DNA of 64,000 nt from Vespa crabro (GCF_910589235.1 NC_060970.1:4161987-4225986); one strand, 5' to 3'. Counted from the stretch's first letter, positions 21,955 to 33,853 are shown. Translations and numbers: made by a program. The notes: a model not told the origin generated them from the letters alone.

Positions 21955-21990
<36 letters not shown>
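21955..21990. repeat. (AT)n microsatellite
   Basis: AT tract of 36 bases. Confidence 0.96.
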
Positions 21991-21994
<4 letters not shown>

Positions 21995-21999
21995 GTGCG

Positions 22000-22374
22000 T
22001 ATGTATAAGTATAAATTTATCTTAAAGAAAGTGTATAAAAAATTGGACAGATACGATAGGATTATATCATTAGGAAATATTATTAGTCATTCTATTATTA
22101 AAATTGAAAATAGGGAATATGAAAAGAAGAACCCATGGTGGAGAAACACCCAAAGGGAGACGGTCGCGTCAAAGAACACCAGTCCAGTCATAAACAAAGC
22201 CAATAAAATATTATGTACGCAGTCGTACGGGATTTGATGTACGCTTGAACCAAAGACGAAGAGAATGGGATCCGTAATAACAGCCGTAACGCATAATTGC
22301 CAGAACGATTGAATTTCTATATTACCGCTAAGTTCGCAAGACGTTGAAGATATTTCTCGGATGAATTTACTCTC

Positions 22375-22406
<32 letters not shown>

Positions 22407-23010
22407 ATATATATTATATACACATTTAGATATCTGACATGTACATTGATAGAAATCTTCTTTTAAGGAATCTCTTATCGATTTATCATAAATAACATTC
22501 GATGATACGAACTTCGTTCGTTTTAAATCGATTTACTCGAAATTACTTTCATTCGGAAATCAATATCCATATAATATTAAATATCACATTAGATCAGGAT
22601 GATTTTCGTAATGGTGTTAATATTCTAATGATGCACGATTTCTTGGTGTATACTTGAACGATGGATACGAGCCAAACACATCCAACGAAAAACGACATAT
22701 TCCGAGTCGTGACTATAACTCCGGCCGGTTAAATACGAGTGTATCTCGGTGGTATTTGGCAGACGTAGATATATTATACGCATTCCTCTACCAACATAAA
22801 TTTATTTATTCTATAATTATACCGTAAGATCGGCGATACGTGGTTGGTTTATAGGTATCAAACTATATATATGAATTATCTGTGAAATTATCTTATAGAA
22901 AATTTTCTTATATTTATTAGGAAGGATTTAATTCTAAATAAAAACCTAGTGAAATTTCTTCGATTGATATTAACTTTCATTATTTTATTCTGTTTCTTTT
23001 TCTTCTTTTG
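22000..23010. other. AT-rich unique sequence, no gene recognised
   Basis: Contains one compound (TA)(TG)(TA) microsatellite at 22375-22421. Otherwise no repeats or coding signal. Confidence 0.55.
22375..22421. repeat. Compound (TA)n(TG)n(TA)n
   Basis: AT units, about eight GT units, then AT units. Confidence 0.95.
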
Positions 23011-23015
<5 letters not shown>

Positions 23016-23072
<57 letters not shown>

Positions 23073-23080
23073 TATATAAT
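23016..23080. repeat. (TA)n microsatellite
   Basis: TA tract of about 50 bases with symmetric ATAAT-type ends. Confidence 0.96.
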
Positions 23081-23084
23081 ACGA

Positions 23085-23510
23085 TCAAATCAATATTGAA
23101 AGACGTTATTGAATTCCCGAGGATTGGTAGGAGTGACGGAAGGAATATAAAAGTATATTGCTGAAGTGTATGGCGAAGTTTGAAGGAGTAATGGCACAAG
23201 AGTATGACCAATCAATTACTAGTAGTGCAGCACAGGCCCCACACATACACAGGGACCGATATTACCGGGGGGACCGACATTACCTTTCCAGCGGCTACAC
23301 CTTCGTTCGCCAGCGCTAAAGAAAAGCGGAGCATTCTCACCTGATGCACACTTACAAATTCTGGATTTTTCACATTATTCACGATCATTCCAAAAAACGA
23401 TTCATTTTATTTCGTAATATCATTTAATCAAATATAACGAGATATAACAAATTGTTTTTCTCACTGTTAACAGAAGTATCTGAATTCGATCCAAAATTAA
23501 AAGGATAGAA
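23085..23510. other. Unique sequence, no gene recognised
   Basis: Moderately GC-rich at 23215-23345, AT-rich after. Nothing recognisable. Confidence 0.5.
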
Positions 23511-23511
23511 A

Positions 23512-23512
23512 A

Positions 23513-23546
<34 letters not shown>
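23512..23546. repeat. (GA)n microsatellite
   Basis: GA tract with one GAAA interruption. Confidence 0.95.
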
Positions 23547-23549
23547 GGA

Positions 23550-24550
23550 TATTAATTAATGCCAGTAAAATAATTTTGTATAATACGATATATACAACGA
23601 TACTTGTGAAACTTCTATGTCTCGTATTCGTTATATTTAGAATAAATTATTTATCGCTTTGGACATTGATTCATTCGATACGTCGCGTCGAAGAGAATGT
23701 TTTGTAAATGCTTACACGAAGATCGCCAACGTCGTTTCGCCCGAGGCAGATCCAATGCACATGCGGCACGTCCCGTGCGCGGGGTTTGAACCGAAGCTAT
23801 CGAACGAGACCGTACCGAACGAAGATATTTTAATTATCGTGTGCCACGATCTATCTCTCTCTTTCTCTCTCTCTCACTCTTTCTTTTTTGTTATTAAGAA
23901 AAATACTTGTGTATATAACTCCGAAAAAATTTCGAACGACCCATTATACAGATTTATTAGATAATGAAATCGTATGAAGAGAAATTTATCGAAATAAGAA
24001 AAAGAAAAAGAAAAGAGAAAAAGGAAAAAAAAAAGAAAACAAAATATATATATATATATATATAATAATAATTATGAAACTTTACATTTATCGACAGAAA
24101 GAAACAAGTTAAAAAGTTTAGAGAAAGAGCGAAAGCGGAAGTCGGCAAAGTTCTTGAAGTATGTACTAGATCTTTTTAACGGAACTGCGCGAAAACTTGG
24201 CCCTTTCTCGTCCAACCCCACTCTCCCATCACTTCCTATACCTTCCCCCATTCACCCATCCCCTTACCCGTTCGGTGTCTCGCAACCTAGTTCGGCTATT
24301 TTTCATCGGACGTAATAGCGCCAATAAATCAAATCAAAACGCGAGATGTTAGTGCTCTGGAGCAGCGGCAACGTGTGCGCGAGTATGCTCGTAGCCCGTT
24401 CCACGCGAAGTGCATCCTTAAATCATTGGCGCGAGCATAACGCATTGGGAGGATCAAAGAGACTTAAAGAGTCTCTGCGCCTTCGCTTCTTTTACCATCG
24501 CCTACCCTCAGACTTTTTATTTCTCCGTCTTTCCTAACGTAGCCCCTTTT
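23550..24550. other. Unique sequence, no gene recognised
   Basis: Holds an A-rich tract at 23998-24043 running into (TA)n at 24044-24064. A CpG-rich block lies at about 24180-24500. No confident exon. Confidence 0.5.
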
Positions 24551-24556
24551 TACTCT

Positions 24557-24695
24557 TCTCTCTCTCTATCACTCTCTCTCTCTCTTTCTTTCTTTCCTCT
24601 TCGAAACCGCTTGTAATTACCCTTCCGCTTGGTCTATTTAGTTTCCGCGAAGTGTCATGGCCCATCGAAAGAGTTCTGGAAGCCCGTTTCACCCT

Positions 24696-24733
<38 letters not shown>

Positions 24734-24960
24734 GCTTTTTCCTTTTTCTTTTTTCTCTTCTTCTTTTTTTCTTTCCCCGTCGCTCTATTTCTCTTCGTTC
24801 TTTCATGCTCCTCAACGCTCTTTAAAAGAACTTCTTGGAATGAGTAGTATTAACAGGCTAAGCAGCGTTCGATCGTTTCGTCTGTTCTTCTTTCAAGCCA
24901 TTCCTTTTCTATCCTTTCTCTCTCTCTATCTCTCTCTCTCTTTTTTTTTTAATTCTCTTC
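24557..24960. repeat. Pyrimidine-rich region with (CT)n tracts
   Basis: CT/TTTC tracts at about 24557-24600, a perfect CT tract at 24700-24730 in a C/T stretch to 24810, and a third at about 24918-24950. About 100 bases of unique sequence separate them. Confidence 0.9.
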
Positions 24961-25238
24961 TCTTTCCGTTTCCTTCTTTCTCGTTTGTTTTATTTTCAAT
25001 TCGTTTCAACTAAAGCGACGAGAGTAGATATTTTACGTTCGTTTAAAAATGTCTACAGATAATCGTTCGCTTAATTATCTGTCAGATAATTTATCTTACT
25101 AATGGATGATTAAAGATTAATGTATTATTATAAATAAATTTTTAATAGACATAAAGATGAAGGGTTTAAGGAAGAAAAAATAAAAGAAAAAAAGAAGAAC
25201 ATAGAAATAAATTTTTCTGATTACTTCTTCTTTTTTTC

Positions 25239-25262
25239 TTTTTTTTTTTTTTTTTTTTTTTT
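25239..25262. repeat. Poly-T tract
   Basis: Run of 24 T, preceded by a T-rich stretch with C interruptions. Confidence 0.93.
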
Positions 25263-25349
25263 CGTACTAAAGATAAAATTTCATTTGGATCACTCGAAAA
25301 TAATACGAATTTTCGTGATATTACAAAAACACACGGATTCAACGCATTT

Positions 25350-25352
25350 ATA

Positions 25353-25407
<55 letters not shown>
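25350..25407. repeat. (AAT)n triplet repeat
   Basis: About 18 AAT units, uninterrupted after an initial AGT. Confidence 0.96.
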
Positions 25408-25408
<1 letters not shown>

Positions 25409-25409
25409 G

Positions 25410-25780
25410 ACCGGATATTATGGCAATCGTATTTCTTGCATTCGACGTCGTACTAGTCGATTAATTATCATCCCAGTAGCATCCGCTATACTCCCCGTCT
25501 CGTAATACTGTATATTAATCTAATTTCTACAATCTTACCTTCTCTATTAATCAATATTACGTATTACTTTATACGATAGAAATGGGTAGAGATTGCGCCT
25601 CTATCTTTTATCGTTAACGTCGTATCGTCGATTCGTTCCACTCTGTTACTCGAAGTAATATGTTTACGAGGAAGTGGATTTTCATTGTTCGTTTTTTATT
25701 AGTTCACGTTTCTTCATTTTCGTATTATTAAAGATATCTGATCGATCTCGTTCATAAAATTATTCGTATATACATATATA
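25410..25780. other. Unique AT-rich sequence, no gene recognised
   Basis: No repeat or coding signal is visible. Confidence 0.5.
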
Positions 25781-25785
25781 TAATA

Positions 25786-25825
25786 TACATACATAAATAA
25801 ATAAATACATACATACATACATATA

Positions 25826-25879
<54 letters not shown>
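25786..25879. repeat. (ATAC)n/(ATAA)n followed by (TA)n
   Basis: Tetranucleotide stretch to 25824, then a TA tract at 25830-25879 (50 bases). Confidence 0.95.
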
Positions 25880-25886
<7 letters not shown>

Positions 25887-25889
25887 TCC

Positions 25890-26460
25890 TGATAAATTGA
25901 TCGGACAGCTTTATGATATTTCTAAAATAAATGATTTATAAATATAAATGTGTACAACCAAAGTTGTGTACTATATACTATCGTTGAGTTTTACTGTCGT
26001 TATTTATAACGAGCCGTCCACACCCAACGTCGGTTAGCGAGAAAAATAATTAGCGCTCTGCCAATGAATGTGTATTTTGCGAAGGACAAACATGTAGGAG
26101 AAGGAGATGATGTAGGAGATGTAGGAATGGAGACGTTGTACGCCGCCCGTTCCGCTCGGAATTTTCGCGTCATTTTGGTCGAGTCGAACGACGACGCGGA
26201 ACGACGTATAAATCTCAGAGGTGGACCACCCGGCGGAGGCTCATCTCGTTCGTTGCGCCTCATCGAACTCGGAGATTCGAGTGGCGACATTATAGTAAAA
26301 GAAAAAGAGAGAGAGAGAAAAGAGAAAAAGAGAGAAAAAGAGTAGAGCGTGGTTGAAACCTTCACAGATTCCTTGACGCAAAGTTCCTTCGTGAACTTTA
26401 ACAAAAATGCAAAAGAGAGGGACAGAGGAAGGCTGGGAGGGAGAAAGCGAGGGAGAGAAG
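25890..26460. other. Unique sequence with CpG-rich block, no gene recognised
   Basis: CpG-rich at about 26130-26290, followed by GA-rich sequence at 26298-26345. The frames here have no known similarity. Confidence 0.5.
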
Positions 26461-26465
26461 GAGAA

Positions 26466-26521
26466 ATGGATGGATGGGTGGATGGATGGATGGATGGATG
26501 GATGGATGGATGGATGGATGG
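26466..26521. repeat. (ATGG)14 tetranucleotide repeat
   Basis: ATGG units over 56 bases with one GGTG variant. The His-Pro-Ser-Ile strings read on the minus strand are its translation. Confidence 0.96.
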
Positions 26522-26630
26522 TATAGAAGAGAGGTGAGGAAGAAGGGAAACAAGTAGAAAAGTTTTTTTTTTCTTCTTTTCCTTCCCGAGTGATATAGAC
26601 GATGGCCCGTTCGAGTTCGTACACCGCTTA

Positions 26631-26654
26631 AATAAGCCATAAACTCGGCTTATT
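26631..26654. repeat. Short inverted repeat
   Basis: AATAAGCC and GGCTTATT form an 8-bp stem around an 8-base loop. No function is evident. Confidence 0.8.
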
Positions 26655-26659
26655 CGTGA

Positions 26660-27340
26660 CATAACGCGCGGTTGTCATCACCCGTGACGCTCGGGGAGTC
26701 CTCGTTGATTTATAAGACGCGTACCGCGTAGCCTAATCTCGAAAAGAGGCGCGAAGAAACGGTTACCTACCCAGCTAAGGATGATCGTCCCTCGATCCAA
26801 ACGGAGCGAGAAAAAAAAGGAAAAGAAAGGAAAGAAAGAAAGAGAAAAGAAAGAAAATTGTGAACTTTCGTCGTACGCGGATTCGGAGAATCTTTCTTTC
26901 TTCTTTATCTTGCGAGATATTACGTTTACGAGACACCGAGATTCAGTTTAGAAAAGAGAACGACAAGAGGGGGACAGGCCTACTGATGATCGAAGAACGA
27001 CCTTTCCCATTTTCTTTCTTACTCCATTTTTTTTCCCCAGTATAAATCCCATGAAATATTTTACGACTGTTTTTAATATTTTAATAACTCAGACGAGTTT
27101 TCACATTTAATTGGATTTCATTCGATTCAATGGACAATTTATAGTTAGATAATTCTAAATCATAGAAAATTATTCAAATTATACATATCCAAAACTAAAC
27201 GAAACGAAAGTGAATCAGAAATATTCCTCGCTAATAACAACGCGGTTCAAATGCAAATAGGGTTGAAGGATGAAGGCTGAAAGTTCTTAGAAAAGCTGTC
27301 TTTGAGATTTACGTATACAGAAGACAGCGACGAGCAAGGA
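26660..27340. other. Unique sequence, no gene recognised
   Basis: CpG-rich to about 26800, A-rich at 26810-26860, AT-rich afterwards. Confidence 0.5.
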
Positions 27341-27345
27341 CGAAC

Positions 27346-27425
27346 AGAGAGAAAGAGAGAAAAAGAGAGAAAGAGAGAGAGAAAGATTGAGTGAGTGAGT
27401 GAGTGAGAGAGAGAGAGAGAGAGAG
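27346..27425. repeat. (GA)n with (GTGA)n insert
   Basis: GA-rich tract containing five GTGA units at about 27387-27407. Confidence 0.94.
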
Positions 27426-27699
27426 TCGATTCGTGGGACATAAGAAATAGAAGAAAGAGACGAAGAACGACGAAAGATGCTACAGAGTAGAGACCTTCTT
27501 TGTATGCGTCGTTGAGCTCAAATCGGCAAACGCGTGCCTTAGTTGTGATCCACGAATTTGTGAACGCGCTCATAAGCGTAGACTATTTTAATTGTTTTCA
27601 CATAATAAAGTAAACGTTAATCTTGATCTGATCCTTTATCCTTTACGTACCTATTGATCCAAATTCAAATTTTATCGGATCTACGGAGAATAAAGTGTA

Positions 27700-27920
27700 T
27701 GCAAAAAAAAAAAAATAGAAAAAAAAAGGAGGAAAGAAAGAAAAGGAAAAAAAGAATAATCTAGGGAGAAAAAAAAGAAAGAAAAAAAAAAAAAAGAAAA
27801 AAAAAACGAAAAAAAAGAGGAAGGAGGAAATAGACGGACAGTAAAATTGGAAATATCAAAAGGCCAAAAAAGCGAAAAAAGAAAAAGAAAAAAAGGAAAA
27901 AAAAAGAAAGAAAGAAAGAG
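27700..27920. repeat. Long purine (A/G) tract
   Basis: About 220 bases, nearly all A and G, with only scattered pyrimidines. Confidence 0.9.
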
Positions 27921-28085
27921 TGACGACTAACGCGATCCTATCTTTTAATTTATCTCGGCAAAGGTTAATGCGTAATTTATCGTCAGCCACGATGGTGGAC
28001 CATAGTTATAAAGGGTAAGTGACGCATAAAGGTTCAAACATTCTACGCCAATGGTAGAGTAGAGAAAGCGCAGCACGCGCACCAG

Positions 28086-28115
28086 GGAGAGAGAGAAAGA
28101 GAGAGAGAGAGAGAG
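28086..28115. repeat. (GA)n microsatellite
   Basis: GA tract with one GAAA interruption. Confidence 0.95.
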
Positions 28116-28410
28116 TAAGCGCGGGGGTGTGCAAAAGTAAAGTAACTGGCGGGTGCACCTGCTTCTCGGTCCATCATGCGCCGTGTCACCCACGCTACTT
28201 TACTGCACTGCGAACCGTGTTATGCATCCGCGAGACAAGGCACTCTGAGGATCTATGGAGGGATTTCAGCGGTAATCGAGAGATACGCGCCATCGTCGTG
28301 GTATTTATTCCTCTAGGTCCGAACCGTCGCGCGACATTCCCTACCTCAACTCCCTCCCAACTCCCCCACCCAACCATCCTCTATCTCTACCATCCTCTTT
28401 CTCTTCCACC
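28116..28410. other. CpG-rich unique block, no gene recognised
   Basis: GC-richer, non-repetitive sequence with frequent CpG. The open frames lack ATG starts or known domains. Confidence 0.45.
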
Positions 28411-28411
28411 T

Positions 28412-28683
28412 CTTTCTTCTTCTTCTTCTTCATCATCATCATCTTCCTTTTTCTTCTTCCGTGCTTCGTTTCTTACATCGGTTCGGGGACTCGTTCGTTG
28501 AACAGCTGCAGAACTTGATCGAGCTTCACAACGACCTCGTTTTCCTCTTTGCCAAGTATCTTTTTTTCCTCTTTCTTCATCTTTTTCTTTTTCTTCGTTT
28601 TCATCATCATCATCTTCTTCTTCTTCTTCTTCTTTTTCTTTTTCTTTCTTTCTTTCTTTCTTTTTTCTCTCTCTCTCTCTTCT
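28412..28683. repeat. Two (CTT)n/(CAT)n composite tracts
   Basis: CTT then CAT triplets at 28412-28460. A second tract at 28600-28683 runs CAT, CTT, TTTC, then CT. The two are separated by unique sequence. Confidence 0.92.
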
Positions 28684-28985
28684 TATTTCTCTTTTCCTCA
28701 TGTCCCGAGAGACTTTTCAACAACATTTCAACGGCCATCGACTTTAACAAAGATTTATATATTATCCGTCCGTTCATTAATCATACCATTATTATATTCA
28801 TTCGTTAATTTTCAATCTATCTCGTTGGATACAATTCGTAATAGGTATTTAGTTGCGACGTTAACGTTTCAAATATTCCCCTCCCCCAGATTTCCCACAC
28901 CCTGATCCTTGTGTTTCATTTAATTTATAAGAAGGGATAATTAAGCATTACACCCTTCGAACTTAACCGGGGTATAAATTCTTTT

Positions 28986-28990
<5 letters not shown>

Positions 28991-29037
<47 letters not shown>
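28991..29037. repeat. (CT)n microsatellite
   Basis: Perfect CT tract of 47 bases. Confidence 0.97.
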
Positions 29038-29040
<3 letters not shown>

Positions 29041-29041
<1 letters not shown>

Positions 29042-30230
29042 GATGCTGTCTCCAATGGCGAGAAGAGGGCGAGACGGATTCGATTGGGGTTGCACCTTGT
29101 TCCATGGGACACGTCGTGGACGCTTTTATCTGGTAGTTAGTCATCGGCTGGCAATTTATCACGAGTCACGAGATTCCGTCGGTTTAAGACCCACTTACTA
29201 TGCGCAAGATCTACCCGTCCGGCGCGCAGTCACATCGCCGATTACATATAATTACCAACGGATTAATTAATTATATCGCAGAGCGATAGAGGAGAGAGAA
29301 AGAGAGAGAGAGAGAGGACGAAGGTACGCCATTGGGTTCGATACGGTCGAGAATGGGTGAAAGTGAACTCCCTGTAAGTAGATTGAAAGGAGATCTAGAG
29401 ACATTTTAAGGTCGACGATAACCTGATAGACATGCAAAATGAAATATCGTTTGTGATGTTTCTGATAACGTAATCGATACGCGTACTCTAGATTCTAACC
29501 ACGGACACGAAGAATTATTTAAATAATTAGAGTTTACATGGTGGGCGCTATTATTAAAAATGAAATATTACGAAAGGGTTGAAACTATGTACATAAAAAA
29601 AAAATAAATAAATAAATAAAATCAAATTGAAATAAAAATATCGAGAGAAATTAAACATAAATGATAATCAGAGATTGAACATTAAATGCCTTCTCACGAA
29701 AAAAAATTCACAAGCAATGTAAATAAATTATGGCAATGGTAAATGTATCGAGATTTACAAGGTGAAAGGGAGAACGGTCATTGGTCTCTCTCAGCGAATG
29801 CATTGGTACGCCAGAGATAGACTTCTACTGTCATAGTGACACTCGCACTGTACTGACTGTCGGTAGTCACGCAATCGCGAACGTCATCATCCACGTCGTT
29901 AGCGTGTTTCAATGTGATCGAGCATCCGTTCTATATGTAATTCATGCCCTCTATCCGCAGGAAAATGACTCGGATGATCGCGTGTTCGCGGCTTACAAAA
30001 TCCATATACTCTAACACCCCACCCCTCTATTCGATTTTAAACTCGTGCAAAACATTGAATCGGGAACGCGTAATAGTATGTCTTTTTAACGACCAATGTG
30101 AAATTGTCCTTGGATAAATTTTATGCGATCGTAAATAAAAATAGATTTCATTAAGATTATATATTAGTAATATATTTTATACGTAAATTCTTTTTACCTT
30201 GGTCCTTTAATCAATACTCTCAAGACATTC
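29041..30230. other. Unique sequence, no gene recognised
   Basis: CpG-rich block at 29041-29240, (GA)n at 29290-29317, (AATA)n at about 29600-29622, then unique sequence. A second moderately GC-rich block lies at about 29770-30010. No gene is recognised. Confidence 0.5.
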
Positions 30231-30234
30231 TTAT

Positions 30235-30260
30235 GTATATATATATATATATATATATAT
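30235..30260. repeat. (TA)n microsatellite
   Basis: TA tract of 26 bases. Confidence 0.95.
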
Positions 30261-30510
30261 ACTCTTTGATAAGGAAAAAAAAATACATAAACTTACACAT
30301 GCACAATAAAATTTCATAGTGAAAATTAAAGAAAAAGTCAATTTAACGTAGATCGTTCCATCTCAAAGGAACCGAACAAAGCTTGAGAAAACCTCAAAGC
30401 ACGCTCATGATTCTTCGCATAGAAGAGAAGAGGGAACGATATTTCTGGCACGAAAGCCAAGATCGCGAGAAAACGAAGCCACCCCCGCTTTCTACAACAA
30501 AACCAAGGCA

Positions 30511-30511
30511 A

Positions 30512-30576
<65 letters not shown>

Positions 30577-30620
30577 CCGTCGTAGTAGTCGTAGTAGTCG
30601 TCATCGCCGTCGTAGTCATA
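30511..30620. repeat. Long (CGT)n triplet repeat
   Basis: About 110 bases of CGT triplets, nearly pure to about 30560, then with GCC, AGT and ATC variants. It reads as poly-Arg, poly-Val or poly-Asp depending on frame, none of it in a credible gene. Confidence 0.96.
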
Positions 30621-30624
30621 GTTG

Positions 30625-30830
30625 TGGTTGATGCGTCGCGCGCGCCTACTTACCGGCGCATAAATCAGAATTATTACGAAGCTATTAGCGTTCCGGAGTA
30701 ACACCGGTACGTGTCCTTCGTGTCGTTGAAGTACGCTAGACTCAACGTCCACCTTCAGTCTTTTCCCACTCCTCAAAAACCCGACATTCCCTAGCTTCCC
30801 CTCTCCTAACATCTGTGACGGCTCGGGGTA
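30625..30830. other. CpG-rich unique block
   Basis: GC-richer non-repetitive sequence following the CGT repeat. Nothing recognised. Confidence 0.45.
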
Positions 30831-30854
30831 TAGGCAATAATTAATCATTTCGCG

Positions 30855-31081
30855 AAAAAGAGAGGAAGAGGATAAGGAGAGTAAGAGAATAAGAGAAAGA
30901 GAGTAAGAGAGAGAAAGAGAGAAAGAGAAAGATGGTCGGAAAGGAAAGAGAACAGAGAAATGGACACGCACGTGTTCCAGAGAGGTATGTGGAAGCTAGA
31001 ATGAGAGCGTAAAGAAGCACGAGCGTGAAAGTGTAAACTTGATGGTATAGGTGAGTGCAATGGATGTAAGGACAAAAGAAG

Positions 31082-31118
<37 letters not shown>
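30855..31118. repeat. GA-rich region
   Basis: Interrupted GA tracts at about 30855-30935 and a perfect tract at 31086-31118. Confidence 0.92.
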
Positions 31119-31120
<2 letters not shown>

Positions 31121-31189
31121 TGTGAATATCATGAATGTTTCGACGTGTAAGTATAATATACATAGGAGAATGTATTTGAAAGATCCAAA

Positions 31190-31920
31190 AAAAGAAAAAA
31201 AAAAAAAAAATATGTTAAAAGATTCTCTTGGGATAATTACTATTTCATTCTTATGATCGAATCGATACAATTGTTAGACATATGGCAACTTCCTCGTTGG
31301 GACAAAAAGCAAGCTTTAGGATAAATAAAACATATATGGATAGATATATGTACGTAGGTAGATCTTCGTCTCTGTTCGCGAGAATGTCAACTTAGGCAAG
31401 GATCGGCCAAGTATATGTGTATCGCGTACTGACGGATGAATTAAGCTCTAGGCTTTAAGTCCAGCGCTTAGCCCATCAATGTCATCTCCTCGAGAGCTCA
31501 GTCTCCCTTCAGACTTATCGGACGGTACAGCAACGGACGGTACCGGGAGGTAGAGTTAGGCCAACAGCAGCCACCCCTTGCGGCAGAGCGGCATCGCGGA
31601 TTTCCACGTCGGATGTCGTCGCGGCGTCGTCGACGTTCCCCACCTACGAAATCGCGGAAATGCCATAATATCCATTCGATATTTATTTCCATATTCTTCC
31701 TCTTGAAATTGTAGCTTAGTTGAAATTGGATCCTTTCGTCAAATCATCAATTTCGTCAAATAATAATTTCAAAAGATTCTAATATCGTTCGACAGATATG
31801 CAAGTAATCTTAAATACTTAATATAAAATCGAAATAATTATGGATGAATAAATGAGAGGATCGTTAAGACAGATGTTAGTAGGAAGAAAAAAAAATTAAA
31901 TAAACAAAGGATTAAACGTA
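31190..31920. other. Unique sequence with one GC-rich block
   Basis: A-run near 31195-31210. CpG-rich unique block at about 31440-31660 holds a 10-bp direct repeat, CGGACGGTAC, at 31519-31528 and 31534-31543. AT-rich afterwards. Confidence 0.55.
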
Positions 31921-31974
31921 CAAAAAAAAAAAGGAAAGAAAAGAAAAGAAGAAGAAGAAGAAAAAAAGAAATGT
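31921..31974. repeat. A-rich / (GAA)n tract
   Basis: A-run, then AAAG and GAA units. Confidence 0.9.
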
Positions 31975-32202
31975 TTGTCACGAAGAAAACAAATACTTTC
32001 GTCTTTCGATTATTACACAGAGAGGAATAATAACAGAGAATTGTCAGAAGTGAATTTTGCATCTCTGAGGCGGCATGTCATTTTCGCGGGAGTTACCTTG
32101 TATACGAGTAAGAGTCGTCAAGAAGACTACCACCAGCCGCCCGAGTCGCCTCGAGTCAAAGTCTCGGCCAAGCAGAATAGAATGTCTACGTGAATGGTCT
32201 GC

Positions 32203-32262
32203 TTCTGCTGTTACTGTTGCTCCTGCTGTTACTGTTACTGTTACTGCTGTTACTGTTGCCAT
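32203..32262. repeat. Imperfect CTG/TTA (CTGTTA)n repeat
   Basis: About 60 bases of CTGTTA and CTGCTG units. In one frame it reads as about 20 Leu ahead of a hydrophilic segment, but no in-frame ATG precedes it after the TAG at 32178. Confidence 0.88.
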
Positions 32263-32547
32263 CTTTACCTACCGTTGCCTTTGCCACCGTAGAAGATGTT
32301 GCGTCTATCTATTCGCTTAACAAAGGTACGCGTCTACCAATGTTACATGGCAACATATACAAGCGTGTCACTCGCAGGTAAATGTTTGCTGAACATCACC
32401 GACCGAGCCTAAGAACCGATATTGTATTTATTTCCTTAAATCATCATCATCGTCGTTTATGCTTCTATATATCGAATAATACGAAATATAATAAGAGGAG
32501 AATATAATCGATATAATTCGAATGATCGATATAATTAGCCTATTATG

Positions 32548-32609
32548 TTTTTTTTTTTTTTTTTTTCAATACAACTTCTCTGTCTCTCTCTCTCTCTCTC
32601 TCTTTCTCC
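32548..32609. repeat. Poly-T and (CT)n tracts
   Basis: T-run at 32548-32566, then CT tract at about 32578-32609. Confidence 0.93.
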
Positions 32610-32928
32610 CTAACATGCAAATTTAAATAAATTTAATTATTATAACAATTATCTAAGAATTCTCAATAAATGATATCAATGATTAATAATCTTAAGATTT
32701 AATTATTTAAATATGGAAAAAATTGTAGAATAAATCGTAAAGGCGAAATGTTATTTAGAAATTCGTGAGGGATTATTGAGAGAGTAAGTAAAAGGAAGAA
32801 GAACACGTAGAGAGAAAGAAGCCGACGGTGATTCAGTCGTAATAATTGTCGGACATAGACATGTAAATTACACGCGTGGATATAAATGTCAATATGACAG
32901 AAAAGACCTGACCGAGGTGAAGCCTTGA

Positions 32929-32935
32929 AAGAGAA

Positions 32936-32979
<44 letters not shown>

Positions 32980-32980
32980 G
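32929..32980. repeat. (GA)n microsatellite
   Basis: GA tract with GAAA interruptions. Confidence 0.95.
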
Positions 32981-32984
32981 GTGG

Positions 32985-33330
32985 GCCATTGGTTCCTCTC
33001 TCACCCGCCGACCGGTCAAAGTGAAATCATTAGTTTGCTTAAATCAATGTGCACGTAAATGTCTAAGTTATTTATGTCCCGTCATTACGGAGACGTCTTT
33101 CGCGTCCCATTGCCATGTCCCTCGACAACTTCGCCCCGTCTTATGGTTGCCACCTCGCCAAAACTTCTCTTATGTTTTCTCACCGCCAAACACTTGATAC
33201 GCCTTCTTTGATCTTAACAAATTAAAATCCAATACGTAATAGTTCATGATCTGAAGAACATATATCTGTCGTTGATCCATATCATTTATATTCTGTCGTA
33301 GTAATCATAAAATAAAAAGAGAGGATAAAA
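32985..33330. other. Unique sequence, no gene recognised
   Basis: GC-balanced to about 33200, AT-rich afterwards. Confidence 0.5.
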
Positions 33331-33384
33331 GAGAAGAAGAAGAAGAAGAAGAAGAAGAAGAAAGATAGATAGATAGATAGACAG
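33331..33384. repeat. (GAA)n followed by (GATA)n
   Basis: About nine GAA units then five GATA units. Confidence 0.95.
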
Positions 33385-33663
33385 ATTAGAAAAAAAAAAA
33401 ACAATTAAATTCTCCTATAGTCGTATAAATAAAAAAAATAAATAAATGATGATATACTATAGAAAAATAATCGAGGATTTTCGCTATTAAATATCAATGA
33501 TTCGAATTTCAACAAAAACGAAGATCTCGTTCTTCTCGAATAGTTCGAGCCAAGTACTTCTCGTGCCATCTTCGTATTCTCTTTGATCGTATTCTAATGT
33601 CTGGCATCTCTACTCGACTATGAAGTTCGGTTCGTTGCGAAAGCGAAATCCACGGGTTTCATC

Positions 33664-33690
33664 GTCGTCTATGTCGTCTATGTCGTCTAT
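33664..33690. repeat. 9-bp tandem repeat, three copies
   Basis: GTCGTCTAT repeated exactly three times. Confidence 0.95.
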
Positions 33691-33849
33691 GTCCGTGTTG
33701 CGGTTTTGGATAGTAAAGTCACAAAATTGAACGATGTTATGCCCGCGCTAAATGTTTGCCACGTTGTCGCGTAAACAGTAATGAAGCATTTCGAGATATA
33801 TAACGCCGTAAAATAGTCCAACGAAAATGGCAAACGCCTCTGCCATCAT

Positions 33850-33853
<4 letters not shown>

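Noticed and set aside
23760..23800. GGGGTTTGAACC resembling a tRNA T-arm
   Set aside because: The flanking stem does not pair, and no A-box or acceptor stem is present.
26466..26521. Regular repeat that could suggest a CRISPR-like or coding repeat
   Set aside because: It is a simple ATGG microsatellite without spacers.
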